This document shows positions 35,001 to 50,000 of a DNA stretch of 64,000 nt, piece by piece. The notes beneath the pieces were generated by a model, which was given only the letters and a program-made list of their open reading frames with translations, had not been told where the DNA came from and ran no database searches. Position numbers and translations under genes: made by a program. How positions within the stretch are numbered: the first letter of the stretch is position 1; each line of letters begins with the position of its first letter. Source of the DNA: Taeniopygia guttata (lineage: Eukaryota; Chordata; Aves; Passeriformes; Estrildidae); the NCBI RefSeq assembly GCF_048771995.1, contig NC_133027.1, forward strand, positions 58,403,501-58,467,500, written 5' to 3'.

Positions 35001-38000
35001 GTTTTAAATGCTTGCACTGTTGAAATGCAGCTTCAGAAATTTTTCCTAATTTATGCTAATAGGGCATTTCTTTGTCATTTTGTCCCAAGAGTTATATTTT
35101 GTCAGAGTTATATTTTGCTGATTTTCTGATCTTTCTCCACTTTCGTGTAGTACTAGTACCTTAATGAAACCATCTTCATAATGACAAACTCTTCATGTGG
35201 TCTAGCTGCTGGTCTTAACAGCATTGGCTTTTCTGAAGACTGCAGAGTGGTTGCATGGAATCTGCTCAGTACGGTGTGAGAGGTACACCATCTGCCTTCT
35301 TTACAGATTTACTAAAGCTGTAAGCAGTTTTACCACAAACCTTACTGTGAAGAGAGTTCACCTTCTAACTGTCTGATCCAGCTAACTTTATCTTAACCTT
35401 TGCAACATTTTTTCATTATTACTGATGGTTGCTGTCAGTTTTATTGAGCTCTTTAGTTTTGACTTTCCATGTGATGTCTAAGTGAAGTTCAGCCTTCTCA
35501 AATGTTGAGGGATTGAGGACTGCTCAGATGTTAAAGTCTCCCTCATCTGCCCATGGGTGTTAAAAGTTAATTGGAAAATGAGGTTCTATGGTTTTGCATG
35601 CTGAAACCAACCCTAAAGTTACTTTTTTCTTTCATGTAGTCCTCAAAGTTTCTTCATTCAGCTGCTGATACTTTCAGCATCCATGAAATGATGCTGAAAC
35701 TTTCAGATCCATGAAAATGAATAGAAAACTCTTACCTGTTACACCAAAATGGATGGGTTGGTTTTGAAGGTGATCCTTATTAAATAGGGAGGGAATACTA
35801 CCTTAAAATAAAAGTGAAATGTTGACAGGTAACTTTGTATTTAATTGAAGCTTGAGGCTGTATACTACTAGTTTGTCTTGAGCCTAGCTTATGATTACCA
35901 TGTTTTACCTCTGCAGGTTTTGAGTAGAATTGAAATGGTAATTGAATATTTATTATTATTACTACTATTCTTACTCCTGTCTTTAAAAAATTTCTGTCAC
36001 TTTAGAATTTTCATGGGACTTGATAGTTGTGTTTCATTGCTGGGCTATAAGATTAACTCTGATGGACTTTTGTTTTCCTCAGTCTTTCTGTCATTGTGTT
36101 TCTGAACAATAGACACTCAAGGGATTCCTTCCAGTGAGCTGTGTGCAACCTCCTTTGGATAATGTTTGGATATTGTGAATCCAAATCACAGTGAAAATAG
36201 ATGGACATCTGAACCTTTGAGGCAGATAGCTCTTAAATTATCAGCAAAGCATAAGAAATTTGCATGTATGAGTGGTACAATAAACACTTGTATACAAACA
36301 CCTACTTTCAATTTATTTAGCACAAAGAGCTTTGTATGGTTTGGGTCAGTGTCTGTTACTGGATTTTAGGGTGCTGATACATCACTTCTTGTTCTAAGTG
36401 TTTTCTTTGTGTTCATGCTTTACAGTGAAATCTCCTATGCTCATTACTAAATAAAATTCTATTAATTGAACCACATTCTTTCCTATTTTTTTTCTTCCTC
36501 TGCTCAAACAAAAGGACCCTGACTTTAAAAATGTCAGGTGGTCAGGTGCTTAAAACAAGCAATATTCACATTGCTTGCAAATCAGGATGTGGTTCTGTTC
36601 TAGCCCATTCTCCTCTGGAAAGCTGCTAGCTGGTTTTCATGGGTCAGGTGGAGACTGTCATTTGACGCTGTCCTGCACTATATCCATCTCTTTAAAAGTG
36701 AGAGGCATGGATTAGATAGATGGACCATTTGATAGATAAGGCTGGGTGGTAGGACTCAAAAGAGTTGTGGTCAAAAGCTCTATGTTCAGTTGTAGACAAG
36801 TGGTGTTCCTCAGGGGTTGGTACTTGGACTGGTGTTGTTTAACATCTTTGTCATTGACATTGACAGTGGGATCAAGTGTGCTCTCTGCAAGTTTGTGGAG
36901 AGCAAACTGTCCTGCATCAAAAGTGTTGTGGCCAGCAGGGCAAGGGAGGCAATTCTACTCCTCTGCTCTGCACTGGTGAGACCCTGCATCTGACTGCATC
37001 TAGCTCTGGGGCTACATCTAGCTCTGGGGCCCCCAGCATAAGAAGGAACTAGTTGACCTTGAAGGATTCTTCTAACCCAAACCATTCTATGATTTGTCAC
37101 ATCAGTAATTTCCATCTACATGAATGAATCTTTTGTTACATAAAGCTGTATGTGCTTTGCATCATGCCTTAAGATCTCTGTATGATTTCAAAATATCACT
37201 GTTTCGCTGAAAATATGACTTCCTAAATGAAGTATTCTGCAGTGGTTATGGAGAAAGTAATCTAAGAAGCTGAACTATGTGAATGCTGAAGTAGTTGCAC
37301 TACTTGTGGATGTTGAAGTAGTAAATGGTTTTGGGATCTGCAAGAGGATTTTTAAAATACATAAAGTCAGCCACAGGAGGAGTTTGAGTAGGTGTTATGG
37401 TTTGTATAGTAAGCTTGTGTGCTGAATCATGTGGCAGTGACACATCCTCTTTTCTGATCTGGAAGCCTGTGTTGGTGTAAATGTTGACTGCTAGTATTTT
37501 ATAGTTTGGTTAGAAAACATCTTTGGTCAACAGTCAGGATACCATCAGTGAGGTAGGCAATTCTTTGAAACATAAGCACTTCAGTAGTGCATTTATTGCT
37601 AAATAAAAGACAAAATAAAAAGATAGGTTGTTTACTTGTTGCAAATCCATGGGGCCTTTTCAGACTCCTCTTTCCTTGGTCTCTGACAGCCAACTGCCCA
37701 GTTTCCCAGGTTACATTCAACAGTGGTATATTCCCACCTTCAAGCCCAAGAACTGCTCTGAGCTCTTTTCCTGTTTTCATGGTGTTATTTGTGGAAAAGA
37801 GGCAGAGCAGAGAGAGTTTTCAAAACATGCTCCAATTATGTCAAGTTGTCATTGCCACAGCCTCTGCACAGAGTAACTCTTGAACTTGGCAGGCAGTGCT
37901 CCACTGTTAAGTACTTACTTTTCAGCTTCGACCCTTTGAATCTTGGAAGTTGTGCTGATATAACGCTGTTTTATTTGAGTTTACTTTTTATTTCAAGCCT

Positions 38001-41000
38001 TCGGTATGTTTGTGTATTATCCTTTGCTTGTAAACACTTTAGTATCTGATTTGTTTACAGAACAAACTGATTATCATTCTTGAAACCCAGCAGTCTCCTC
38101 AAGGAGAGATTTCTGTGCACATTATAATTGGAAAGGATATTCTACTATGCATTTAATTGTGAATTATTTTCTTGCAATATACATCTTCATTTTAAGATTT
38201 AGAAAATGGTTTTAGTTAGCAATTTATTTATAGTTGATTTTTTTTATTGTTTTGTTTTTTTGGTAGAGAGGGCATTAAAATGTCTTCTTTGCAATATAAG
38301 CTTCTATTATTGGCTTCTTTGGGGGATATACTTGTTTTCTTGACTTAATTGAAAATTTGATAGAGACATATTTCAGACAGAATTAAGATCCTGGCAGCTG
38401 GTCATCTTGGGACTGACTGTTGCAGGAAAGAAAGGACATTTTTGGAGTTCAGTACTTGAGGTGCTATGTTTCTCTATAGTCTTCTGTGAGACTAAAAAAA
38501 AAAAAAATCTTATTGTTATCAACACAACAAAAATGACAACTAAGTCAATATTGACCTTACTGTTTAGGGCTTGATTGTTTTTCTTAATTCCCACCTTAAA
38601 TTTGATAATGTTTCCATTGTATAATCAGCAAATTTGAAAAGGAGATTTAATCTATGGGGTGTGGCTGAGAGGGTGTTGTTTTTTTTCATGAGGATGGAGC
38701 GTTATTCAATAATTGAAATAAATAGCTGACAGCAGATTCAGCTTCTCCCACAGGTTCTGACTATGGGTAACTTTCTTCAGTTCTTATTTACTGATGAAAA
38801 TAATACAATAATCAAAGTCAGTACAACAGTCAGCAAATCTCATGATTGTTTGCTGAATGAGAGCATCCTGAACGCTCAAAATCTGTAGAATATTAGTAGT
38901 TTCTGTTTTCAGCTGGGTTTTTTTTTATTATTTTTTTGTAATTTGCCTGTCAGTGTAAGCATCTTATTTGATAGTTGTATGTACTTTGTCTGGATCTAAG
39001 TTTTGTGAAATTAGAGAAGGTTCTTGGACTTATCATAGGGTCTTGCAGTTGCACTTCCAAGCTGGAAGCTTGTTCTTTTTGTTCTCTGCATTTTATTCCA
39101 CAAGGCACAAAAGGAAAGAGCAGGTGGCTAGCTGTAGTTCTAGAATATATACACCTATCTGCATGTAAAGAAATAAATTACTATTTTAGACCTTTTGTGA
39201 GTGCTTCTTGGCTACTGCTTTTTGACATCCCTTCAACCCCCTAGAGCCTTTATCTCCTCACTTCTGTGTCTAAAAAGCAATTAGACTTCCTTATTCTCCT
39301 TTTTAAAATATATTTGGTTTGGAGATACTGACTTCTTGGTGATTCCTAATGAGACTCTAAGAGTAAAAGTTTGACTTTTTGGTTTCTATGCTTTGTTCAC
39401 AGAACTGCTATACAACAAATCCAACTAATTTCTAGTGGTCAGGAAAAACTTTTCTTCCTTACTATCCTCTGTTGTTATTGCCAATGTGTTAGTGGGTTGA
39501 TTTGTTTGTTTTCTTTTGGGTACAATTTTGTTCAGTAAGTAAACTTACGAATGGCTGCAAATGCCTGCTGGCTCAGATTTAAAATCTTGGGTTGAAACGA
39601 GTTTCTTCTAACTGGAACTGCTGTAGTAGTCAGTTCAAAATGAAGTCAAAGAACAGGATATATCTAATATGAGGGGGCTGTGAGTGGAGTGTATACTTTT
39701 TCTGGGAGTTACCAGATACAGAAATATTTCTAAAAAATAATATATTTTAAAAAGGAATTGTTTTCCTTAAAATTTTCCATAGTAATAGTATATTTCTTTT
39801 GCAGTTCTATGTGATACTTTGTCTTCAGACCAAAAAGGAATATGATCTGAGGAGTTATTTTCCTTTCTGAATTCAAGTCTGTGTTATATAGGATAATTAT
39901 TTCTGGACACAGATGGTAGATAAGAAAAAAAGATGGGAAAATCCCATGATTAATAGGTGTAGTTGGGAGCATGTAGTAAACAGTCAGTAAAGTCTCAGCA
40001 GAAGTTAGCCCATTCTTGGGCACAGGTGTGTTTTTTAAAAAAAAACGCACTGGTGCAACTTCAGGACAATCTTACACAAGTTCCATAATCTGATATTAAT
40101 GTTTTAGGTTAGATATTAATGGTGCTTAAAGGATATTTTTAATTTTTTTTTTTCTTTCTAAAGTATAATTTTGCAAATAAATCCTTATTTAAAGAAAGTA
40201 GTTAATGAAGGAATCCATCATTGAAATGTCAGTTATTTGTAGTTTATAAAATCTTTTAATGCAAATAATTAGTTAATTTCTTCAATTTGTTTTGCAAAGT
40301 TTTCTGTTATTCATTAATGGACTCTTGGGATCCTCAAAAAATAGAATTAGCAATGTTAAAAAAACTTAAATAAAACAGCATGGAAAAATGTCCTCTTCTG
40401 ACATTTTACATGCGTGTGCATTTGTATTTTATTTTAAAAGTGAAAAAAGCTTCAGAGTGTTTTGTTATAAAAATTTTTGGTCTCAGTCTGCCCCAGCATA
40501 AGAATTGAGATTCAGTGGGAGTTTCTTTACAAATGGATTTTTTTTCTATGCTAACATAAGACAAACAGATCTGGAAATTAAAGTTCTGAGCAATGATGCT
40601 TCAACTTAACATTTCTAACTTGCTTTTATATATTTTTCAATAACTACTTGTATAGCTTCTTAGAAATATGAAGTATATCTTGTTTGGTGTGTGTAGTAAT
40701 ACTAATTTCTTGGTGACTATATTTTCAGGATTTATCAAAGGCATGCATGAATTTGAGTTTTCCTAGGGGATAGATCTTTGCAAGTGGTTTCAGGAAAGCA
40801 TTTGTAACTGCTGGGAAAGTCTTGTTCAGCAATCACTGGCTTAAGCATCATTTGATCTACGGACTCCAGATTTAATGTTAGTATCACAGAAGGGTTTGGG
40901 CTGGAAGGGACCTTTAAGGATGATGTAGTCCAACCCCTGCCATGGGCGGTATCATGAGGGTAAGAGTGTAAGATCTGTGTAAGGTACATGATTTCTTACA

Positions 41001-44000
41001 GTGCTGTTTATATGTTAACATGTTTTGCAGACTCCTGCGAAAGAGGAACAATGCTTTCATTTTTATGTATTTGTTTGTTTATAGAAAATGGAATAATCAA
41101 AACAGACAAGGTATTTGAGGTAATGCTGGCTACAGACCGTTGCCACTATGCAAAATACAACCCCTACATGGACTCTCCACAGTCTATAGGTAAGAGCATC
41201 CTGCAAAATTGATTGAGATTGTTTTCATTTGTGTAATTTTGACTGCTTTTGTCATTTATGTGTTAAGAATGTGAAAATATTTATTTTTAATTTGGAAGGT
41301 TGTTTAGTTCTTCATTAATTTATTACATACCTTTTAACTAAGCTTCAGTTTCTTGTGGAATGCAGTTGGCATATTTGGATACATCAGGTAGAGAGGTGTT
41401 TTTCAGCCAATATTTGTATGTGTAAATATGTGTTTATTTTTCAAACCACAGCAACTTATGATGGTGTCACTGATGTAAATATGTAAAAACAATTCGCATC
41501 CAGTTTATGGTAGAAACATTCCCTATCTTTACAGAAATTACTCAGTTGGGACCAATGCAAAGTTTTTTAAAGCATTATGTGAAATCTTTAAAAATAGGCT
41601 TTGAATGGGCAGGTCTACTGATAGGACAGTAATTTTCCATCCAGGTCCCAGTTTTATCTTTCCATACAAAAGAATGAGCTATGTATATGTACACTAATTT
41701 CTTGTTCTTGATTTTCTCTCTGCCTTTAATTGTACGTGGTAAGTGAATTTTATTAGGATTTTGTAAGTTATATAGGAAAACTAAAAAATATTTTAAGATA
41801 CATACGCAAAGGCTTATGTATCTTTACAAAAACAAATATAGGTGAGTGTTCCTCCCATTCTTATAGGTGTTTGTTCTCATTTGCTGTTTGCAGAACACAC
41901 GACGTTGTTCTCCAGATGTTCAATGGTCTCCACTACATGAAACTCAAACTAACAAATTCAGGTTTTTACGTAGGGGCTGACTAAAATGGAATTACATTAT
42001 TTTGGGAGACACTACTCTTCTGAATTAAACCTACTTGCTCAGTATGTGATATTCATTCAATGTATAGTGACAAAATGGAGATTGTAACTGAGATCGAGGA
42101 TAAAACCCTTTTTTTTATGTGTCCAGAGTTGACACAGCGTAGCTTTCAGCTGAGGTACCGTAACCCAGTTCTAATGTAGAGTACCTGTGTAACTGCTGGG
42201 GTGTGGATGTTGTACCCTGAATGAGGGTGACAGTGAATGTGTCACCCTGTACAGTCAAGGTAATAAAGATTGTAAGGTTACTGTCTGAACAACAATGAAC
42301 ATCTTTCATTCTCTTGTTTTACAGGTTTCCAAGCAACAATCAGTGCTCCACACATGGTAAGCTTTAAACTAGGTGATTAGTATAGTGATTTTATAAACAT
42401 CCAGGTGCTTTTGAAATAAAATATTTGCCCTAGTAAATATGATGAGCAGTTGATTGCAATGAAACTTTTGTGAGCTGCTTACTGTGAGGAAGTAGAAAAG
42501 GTTGATCAAGATTTTTCTTGCAGATGTACAGGATGACATCTGCAAGAAATAGGCTGAGGGGTAGTGGGCAAAAAAATGTAACATAGGAAATCCAGATTAA
42601 TTTCTAGAGTTAAAAAAAGGCCTGTAAGGGTAGATAAGCACTGAAACAGGCTTTGCAGCTTGTGGAAATTCTGTTCTTTGATAAACAAGGACACTGACTG
42701 AGCAGGGTTCTAAGCAGCCTAATTGAAAATGCCCATGTATTGAAATCTTCTGGACCAGATGATTTCCGGAGATCTGAAATTACTTTGTAATATATAAAAT
42801 CATAAGAATTCAGGTGTGAATTACAGTGATTCCTATAGTATGGTACTATGGTAATGCCTTTAAATCCTTGGACAGGAAAAAAGATACATTGTACTGAGTT
42901 GCATGGCTTTTTTGCCAAGTGGTTTGAGACCAGTGTGAGTGTTCCAGTTGGGATATAGATATATAGATATATATATCTATATGAGATATAATTTTTCTAT
43001 GTTCTTTATTTGAGATACAGGGTGAAAGAAGCAAGTATTTTGTCTTTGCGATGTTTGGAAGGTGTCAAAACATACTAAAAGTCTGCTTCTCTTGACTAAA
43101 AACTGTGTAGTTGGCTTAGAATTTACCGACTTACCAATATAAAAAGATCAGGAATTCTGTATAGAGATGTTAACAATATTATTCAATAAAAGACTGTAAA
43201 AAGTACTGTTGTTAAGGGAAAAAAGAAGTATTAATTATGCTTCAAAATTTTAAGTCCCTTAAGGCGTCATTTTTCCAATGCGTAGCACTAGTAGTATATG
43301 AAGTGTTAGAGCAAAAAGATAATATATTCTCTAAGCAAATATTAACAAAGAATGTTCTAACTGAGAATATTCTAATTATTTATATTTTCTGGCTGGGATA
43401 GATTAAGCTGAAAGAGTGTGGTAATGGCTGTCTCTGAAACATGAAAGAACAAATTGGGTTTTTAGTGTGCAGCCTACACTTAGTTTGCGTACTGGTCCAC
43501 CACATAGCAAAGCAAAAGTTACCAAGTGTGTCTGTAGACTACTGCATTTCATCTGTGAGCCTGGCTATTTGCCTTTGTAAGAGACAACTTCATTTTTCTA
43601 TTCTTTGATTCAGCAAGTGTGCAGGTAATACAGGAGGTAGTTTTAATAGCCATTTTCCTTGGTGCTCTGGAGCTGCCTTCTTGCTAACTAGCTTTTGTAT
43701 CAGGCTATTCCAATGCATATAGCAAAGTAATAAATTAAATTCTCTATTGGCCATATACTGCCAGAATAGTTAGAGTCACCAGACCTGAGGAGAAATAAAC
43801 TGATTTATAGTGTCTTTCCTAATATATAAATAGTCTGTGCTAGAAGTGTGAATAGTCTTCATATACAAAGCCTCATCTGACCAATTAAAAAAAAAAAATC
43901 TCATTAAATTTTTGAAGCTAATGAAATAAAAATGATAATAACAATGTCATGTAGTTAACACCTTCCCCCCCATTTTTTGTAAAGAAATGATTCTGAAATT

Positions 44001-47000
44001 TCTTACACAAATGCTCAGGGCATTTCGCAAAATCTCTGAAGAAATTAACATGTATTGAGTAAAACAGACACTTAAAATAATTGAAATTTTATCTCTCTGT
44101 GTTCTCTTAGCATGCATATGCACTTGAACTTCTATCTGATCAGCTACATGAAGGAGCCAAAGCACTCGATGTAGGATCTGGGAGTGGAATTCTTACAGCG
44201 TGCTTTTCGCGAATGGTGAGTTGTTCAGTTCAATCCCTTGGTCATCAGAACTGCTTGGACTCGACTGTAACTCTGAATTACAAGGCAAAGAAAAGCATTC
44301 TTCATAATGGACTGAAGTATATTGTACAGAAAATAATTTACTCTCCTGGGTGTTATTGGTGCCCATTTCTTATGGTAGCTGATAGTAGATGTTCAAGTAA
44401 ACAGCCCAATAAATTGTGTAATGGTGAAGAAACCCCCTAGTGAGGAAGTTTAGGGGTTTTAGATTGTTCTGGGTTTTTTTAATGATTGAATTTTAGTTGT
44501 TGCTTTCTATCTTGAAGGAAGAAGATGTTTGTCTTGAACAGTTCAAATTTTGTTATCTTGTGTGGCTGTGAATGTTCTCATTGTGATAAATCATCATGGA
44601 TTCCTGTTACAATGAGAGCTCAGTGAGGCGTAAAAGAATCTTATTTCCACAGGAAAATATCTTACGTATATAATAAATTGTCTTTGAATTTAATTGCTTT
44701 CTTTTCTTGTTATATTGCACAAGTATTACTGTAAGTGTCCATTTAACCTTTTTAAAGTTAGATATTAATTTAAATTTTATGTCTTTGCTAAGTAACCTAA
44801 TCTCAGTTTTGTTATTCAGCCTAGGAATTTGGTACCTAAGGAATTTTCTGTTCTTCCCTATCTTACATTGGGAAAAAAAAGATGAAAAAATAAAAAATAT
44901 TTTAAAATTTGGATTTTAGTGGCTGTAGCTATTGTATTCTTAGACTGATTAATGAAGAGGAATATAATCAGTTCTCCTTTCTCTCTTCCAGGGCTTTATA
45001 ATTGCTTTATGATTAGTAGAGACCTTCATTAAACTGCCAGCTAGATTTTTGTGTTTTGTCTTTCTGCAAAGTTAATTTGAAATGTGTTGATACATATGAT
45101 AATTTCTCATTTAAGTTTATTTGTTACGTAGTTTTCTGTTTTCAAGCACCAATCTGAGTCTGCAATCACTTCTGTTTCCCAGTTTTAAGAGTTAGCTGAG
45201 AGTGTTTAGAACTAGGCAATGCACTTGCAAAAGTATTTAGATTTCTAAGTGTTAGCTGCAAAATCTGGAAAAAAAAAAAAAAGTAGTTGAAATAAGTTAA
45301 CCAAACTGCAGTTTAGAGGAAGTTTTACATGGCACTTAATTCAACTTGCTGCCTATTATTTTTGGTCTGTGAAGTCAGTATTCAAATGCTAATATGGGAA
45401 CACCAATCCTACAAGCATTAAAACTTTTGTCCAGGCTATATATATCTCACTAAAGTTATGAATGCGTAAAGGATTAGCCATTTTCAATAGGACATGCTAA
45501 ATTGTAGTTGTGCATTTTTTTCTACTAAAACAAGCTGTGGAGAAGTCAGAATCAGCACAAAAAGGAAATCTCTTTCCAGATTTCCTGAAGTTAAACCCTC
45601 TATTTCTTTATTGCCATATAAATGTCATGTGCCTCTTATGAATCCTCCTTGGTTGTTTGCAGTGGAATGGTTTACAGACGTGTGTAATGAAAAATTGGGT
45701 AAATGCTTTCATTCTGCTTGATAGCACTGCTAACTGTAACAAAAACTTGAAAGAAGTTACAGACGGTTGGGGATACAAGCATCATAAAGTTACCCCGGGA
45801 TACAGTATATTGTGGGACTTAGTGGTAGAGTGTTTTGCCACCAAAATTCACTTGGGGATGTGCTTTTTGTGACTGTGCTGATGTTGCTTCTCAGTCTACT
45901 TGAGATCTAGAATTAGTAGCTCACATTTGTAGCACAAGCGCCTCAGTGCTCATAGATGACAATTTTACTCTTACGATGATAATCTCATTTGTGGTACCTC
46001 TGGGAAAGCTTTATGTTTACTTAGACTAGTAAAGTATCTTGAAGATTGTTGTTTAGATTTTCATGTTAAATGTCTAGGATAATTTTGCAAGCTATGTAGA
46101 TAAGTTTAAGTTTATTTACTTGTGAAGGTTGCTGGCTAATTAAATTAATTACAGTTTGCATCCTGTCAGTATTGGATTAATGAAAAAAGTGGTCTATATT
46201 TTTATTCCTAACATAGAGATCCAAAAATTGTGCCTCTTTGTGTTGTCTCAATTGCATGCGCTTCACAGTTTCAGGGTAACAGAGGCAATTGATGAGGACT
46301 CAGAAATAGCATAATGGTCTGTCACATGCAGCAGCAGGTTCTCTTACTTTATCAGACTATTTTGTGCTCTGACCATTTTGTTAAATTTTCATTTCTTTGA
46401 TGCTACTGTTTGGAATATACTGGATCTTTTGCCAGTTTATAGTACAACTGACTGCCAGGCATTCCTCTGAACAGCAAGCCGTGACTGTCATAGTGAAAAC
46501 TTGCTCTGTGTCTTGCTGTGTTTCAAAGTCTGGAATGGTCTTCCACTCAAACAAGAAAAGCTAACACTGCTTTTTTAATGTTTTTTACATAGGACTTGTT
46601 CATAATAAAACAAAACTAATTCCCCAGGATAACCAGTTACTAGTTTTCCATGTCTAAACAATATTAAAAAGTAAGACACAGAAGCATAAACAATGCGTGT
46701 AGATGTGTCCACAGACAGTTGTTAGGCAACATGGGCCTTGCTAGGACGTACTCTGCTACTGTGGTCTTTGAGTTGAATTCTGTTGAAAGTGGTCAGTTTT
46801 TTTAAGATTTGGATTGGTTTTGAATGTCTTTTTCTGGACTAAAGATAAAATTCTTGAAGAAATACCAGTAATGGAGAAGTTTTTGTTAGTAGACCTTTTT
46901 CCCCTCTCAGAATACAGAGATTTTGTGACCTTTTTTGCGTTAAGAGCTCTCAGAAGTTCCACTCTTCCTGTGGAGGAGAGCTGTAAATCTGAAAGTAGAT

Positions 47001-50000
47001 TCATGAATGCAAGGGTGAGTGGAAGGTAATTTGTCCCTGACTAGTAATAGCAGCATTTGCTTCTGAAAGAATAGGACTCCTGAGATGATTTTGAATAAAA
47101 ATCATTATTTAATCCTTGAAGTAAGGTCTTCTCTAAAAGAACCTTAATCCTTAGTAAGTTTTATTCAGTGTGAAAGAGATCAGTTCTAGCCTTTGTCCTT
47201 GACATTGTTACTTTTTATTGCAGGTAATGAAAACAAACATGATCAAATTTAACTTAAAAAAATTCCAAGAAGAAATCTCCACATACAAAGCTAACACAAC
47301 TGAATTGCATCTCAAAAAGAGTGCACTAACAAGTATTTATAAAACTGTGCAGACACACTTTAATTATCAGGTGCTTCTAGCAGTCAAAATTTGTCATTTC
47401 TAACAGTCTTTCTAATAACATTGGGAAAATATACTTCCACTTTCCTGTTTTTGTTTTTATTTTAGAGAAATGAGGTCAGAAAGTATAAATACTCATTCTG
47501 TAAATAAAATAGCAGAGATTGTTCAACTGTATATTTTTATTCCAGGTTGGTCCCAAAGGACAAGTTGTAGGAATTGATCATATCAAAGAACTAGTAGATG
47601 ACTCAATAAATAATGTCAAAAAAGACGATCCCACATTGCTGTCTTCAGGAAGAGTGAAACTGATTGGTGAGCATCAGACTGATATACTTACTAATTAAAC
47701 TGATATTCTTTCTAGCAGCTGGTTGAAAATGATTGAATTGGATGTTATTGAAATTTTGAATTTAATAAGCTAAACCCAAGAAAGAGAAGCCAAATGAAAA
47801 CTTTAAAATTTAAATTGCCTTTGAAAATCAGTATCTTCCCCCAGTTTTCAGAGTTATGACTTCTGGTGATCTCAAAGACTATATAATCATTCTACTAGAA
47901 AAGGTTAACAGGGCAGTGTTTTTTTGGTAAAAATACATGTTGAAGGTCTATCGTGTTGTATTTGTTATTTAAAATTGGGTTTAAATTTACAACTGCTCTT
48001 GAATAAATACCCTGTCATCTAAATTTGAGTGTTTTAACAAAGCCTTCATATTTCTGATTGAGTAGCTGAGAAAGCTGCATGCAAAGATTCAAGTGGAAAA
48101 AGTACTAGATTGGCAGTATGCACCACTGATGTTTATTTCACTTTTTTTAAAAAATTGTCAGTAGCTGGATGGTAGGGAAGTGATTGACACCAAAGTACTT
48201 TAATTCAGTTAGAGTTACTGAGCGGAAACAATGCCCAAATGATAAAAAGACAGTGAATTATTTTAAATAATGTTTTTTACTTAAAAAGAAAGGACTTGGG
48301 TTTTTGTTTGGTTTTTTTTCCTTTGTTTGGGATTTCTTGTTTGGTTAATGTTTGTTTTTCTTAGAAGATGCAAGGCTGGCAAGAAGAAAGTGTCATTCTA
48401 TTCACTATGTTTAAAAAAGAAGTTGAAGGTCTGGAAATTTTTTGAGGCTTCTTACAAGAACACTTGGAAAAATTACTATTATGTGATGTTTGGCTCTCAG
48501 CTTACTTAGGATTTTGATTCTTGGTCTTTTCTTGTAAATGAGGGGCTTTTCTAAATGTTTTTTAAATAAGTTTATCAACATGTACACAGGTATAAAATGC
48601 ACTGTATCTCACAGAGAACACTTATGTCTCAGAACTTCTTGGAAAAGAAGTTAGGCTGCCAGGGCTGCAGAGGAGGAATGAGGGAGTAATTTCCATTGAT
48701 GATGTACAAAAACAATTTTTATTTATGCTTCTGGTCATTCCTGAAACAAAGTCTGGTGGTCTTGCAAGTCTAGAATTCTAAGTAAACATAATTATCTACA
48801 TTATTTTTGACTATGTAGTAGGGTGACTAAGAAACTTGTGGATAGTTTCACTTTTTAAAAAGTACAGATGAACAAGTAATACTTCTGTGAATTAGGTGGA
48901 GAAGAATGTTTCAACTGTGTTGAATTCCTGGGAACTCTTTGATGTGGAGCAAGAATCCGGATGGCTGTTAATTTAAAACAAAAAGACAGCAAAAGAAAAT
49001 CCCACCCAAAACCCCCCCATCTCAAATACAAAAACAAAAAAGTTGTGAAAACCAGTTAATTGATCATGGGAGCTGTATGAAATAAGAGCAGGTGTGTCAG
49101 TTGTTGGCTTTTTACAATGTGCTTCAGACATTCTACTCTGCTTTGTCCTATCTCACATATACCATAACTGTATTTCAGGAACACCAAAATTATTTTGGGG
49201 TGTCTCATTGCAACTGCATTGAGACGTTGGGAATAGATATACTTGGACTAACATGTCTTTTGTTAGTTTGTGGATTTTTTTAAATTTTTTTTTAAACTTG
49301 ATTTTTTTGTTTCCTCTTAATATCAGGAGGAAATGAGGTGACTCTCTCAAGTGTTTCTACTTACCACTCTTTGGCTCACATGAGAGTATTCCTGAAAAGC
49401 ACAATATTTCATTCCTTTTGGATTAAACTAGACAGGATTATATGTTCCAAGAAGCAGCCAGATATGTTTGATATGTGCATATTAAGACAATAAGACTTAG
49501 ATCTAGACTGCAGTGATTATCCTGAAGTGTATAAGTTGCGTGGATGCTAGGTTCTCAGCAAAAACTTTTGCTGTACAGATCTGCTTCTATTGTACTGCAC
49601 TATTTGCTGATGCAGCCACAGCCAGGGGGGATGAGGGGTTCTAAATGAATGATGGAAGTAATTTTCTTCTGTTTCTGTGCTCATGCTACAACTCTGTGTG
49701 AAACAGGTCTGCATAGAGGCACTGAAGTATTGGGTACTGTGATCAGCAGATCAGGTTTAGATTTATAAGCAAGAACCCTTTTATATCAAAATGTCCTGAC
49801 ACTTTTTCCTCATCACCTCCTGCCACCCACCACCACAATTTCTTCACTAACAGGCTGCATGTAACTGGAGATAGGAGTAGGGTAGGTGACATTATTCAGG
49901 ATTTAAACACAAGCTGAAAGTTTGAGCTTCTCTTTCCCTTTGGACATTGAATAATATAGTAATTTGAATGACACTGGATATATGAATGCCAACTTAACTA

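Larger units (their letters stand above)
29067..41084 (+). other. PCMT1: PCMT1 intron 1 (12 kb)
   Basis: The first kilobase is still CpG-rich island; long overlapping open frames there (29006-29953, both strands) reflect base composition. The rest is AT-rich. Recognised content is a CR1 fragment at about 36700-37096 and a CR1 3' end at about 40882-40955. No other gene was found. Confidence 0.75.
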
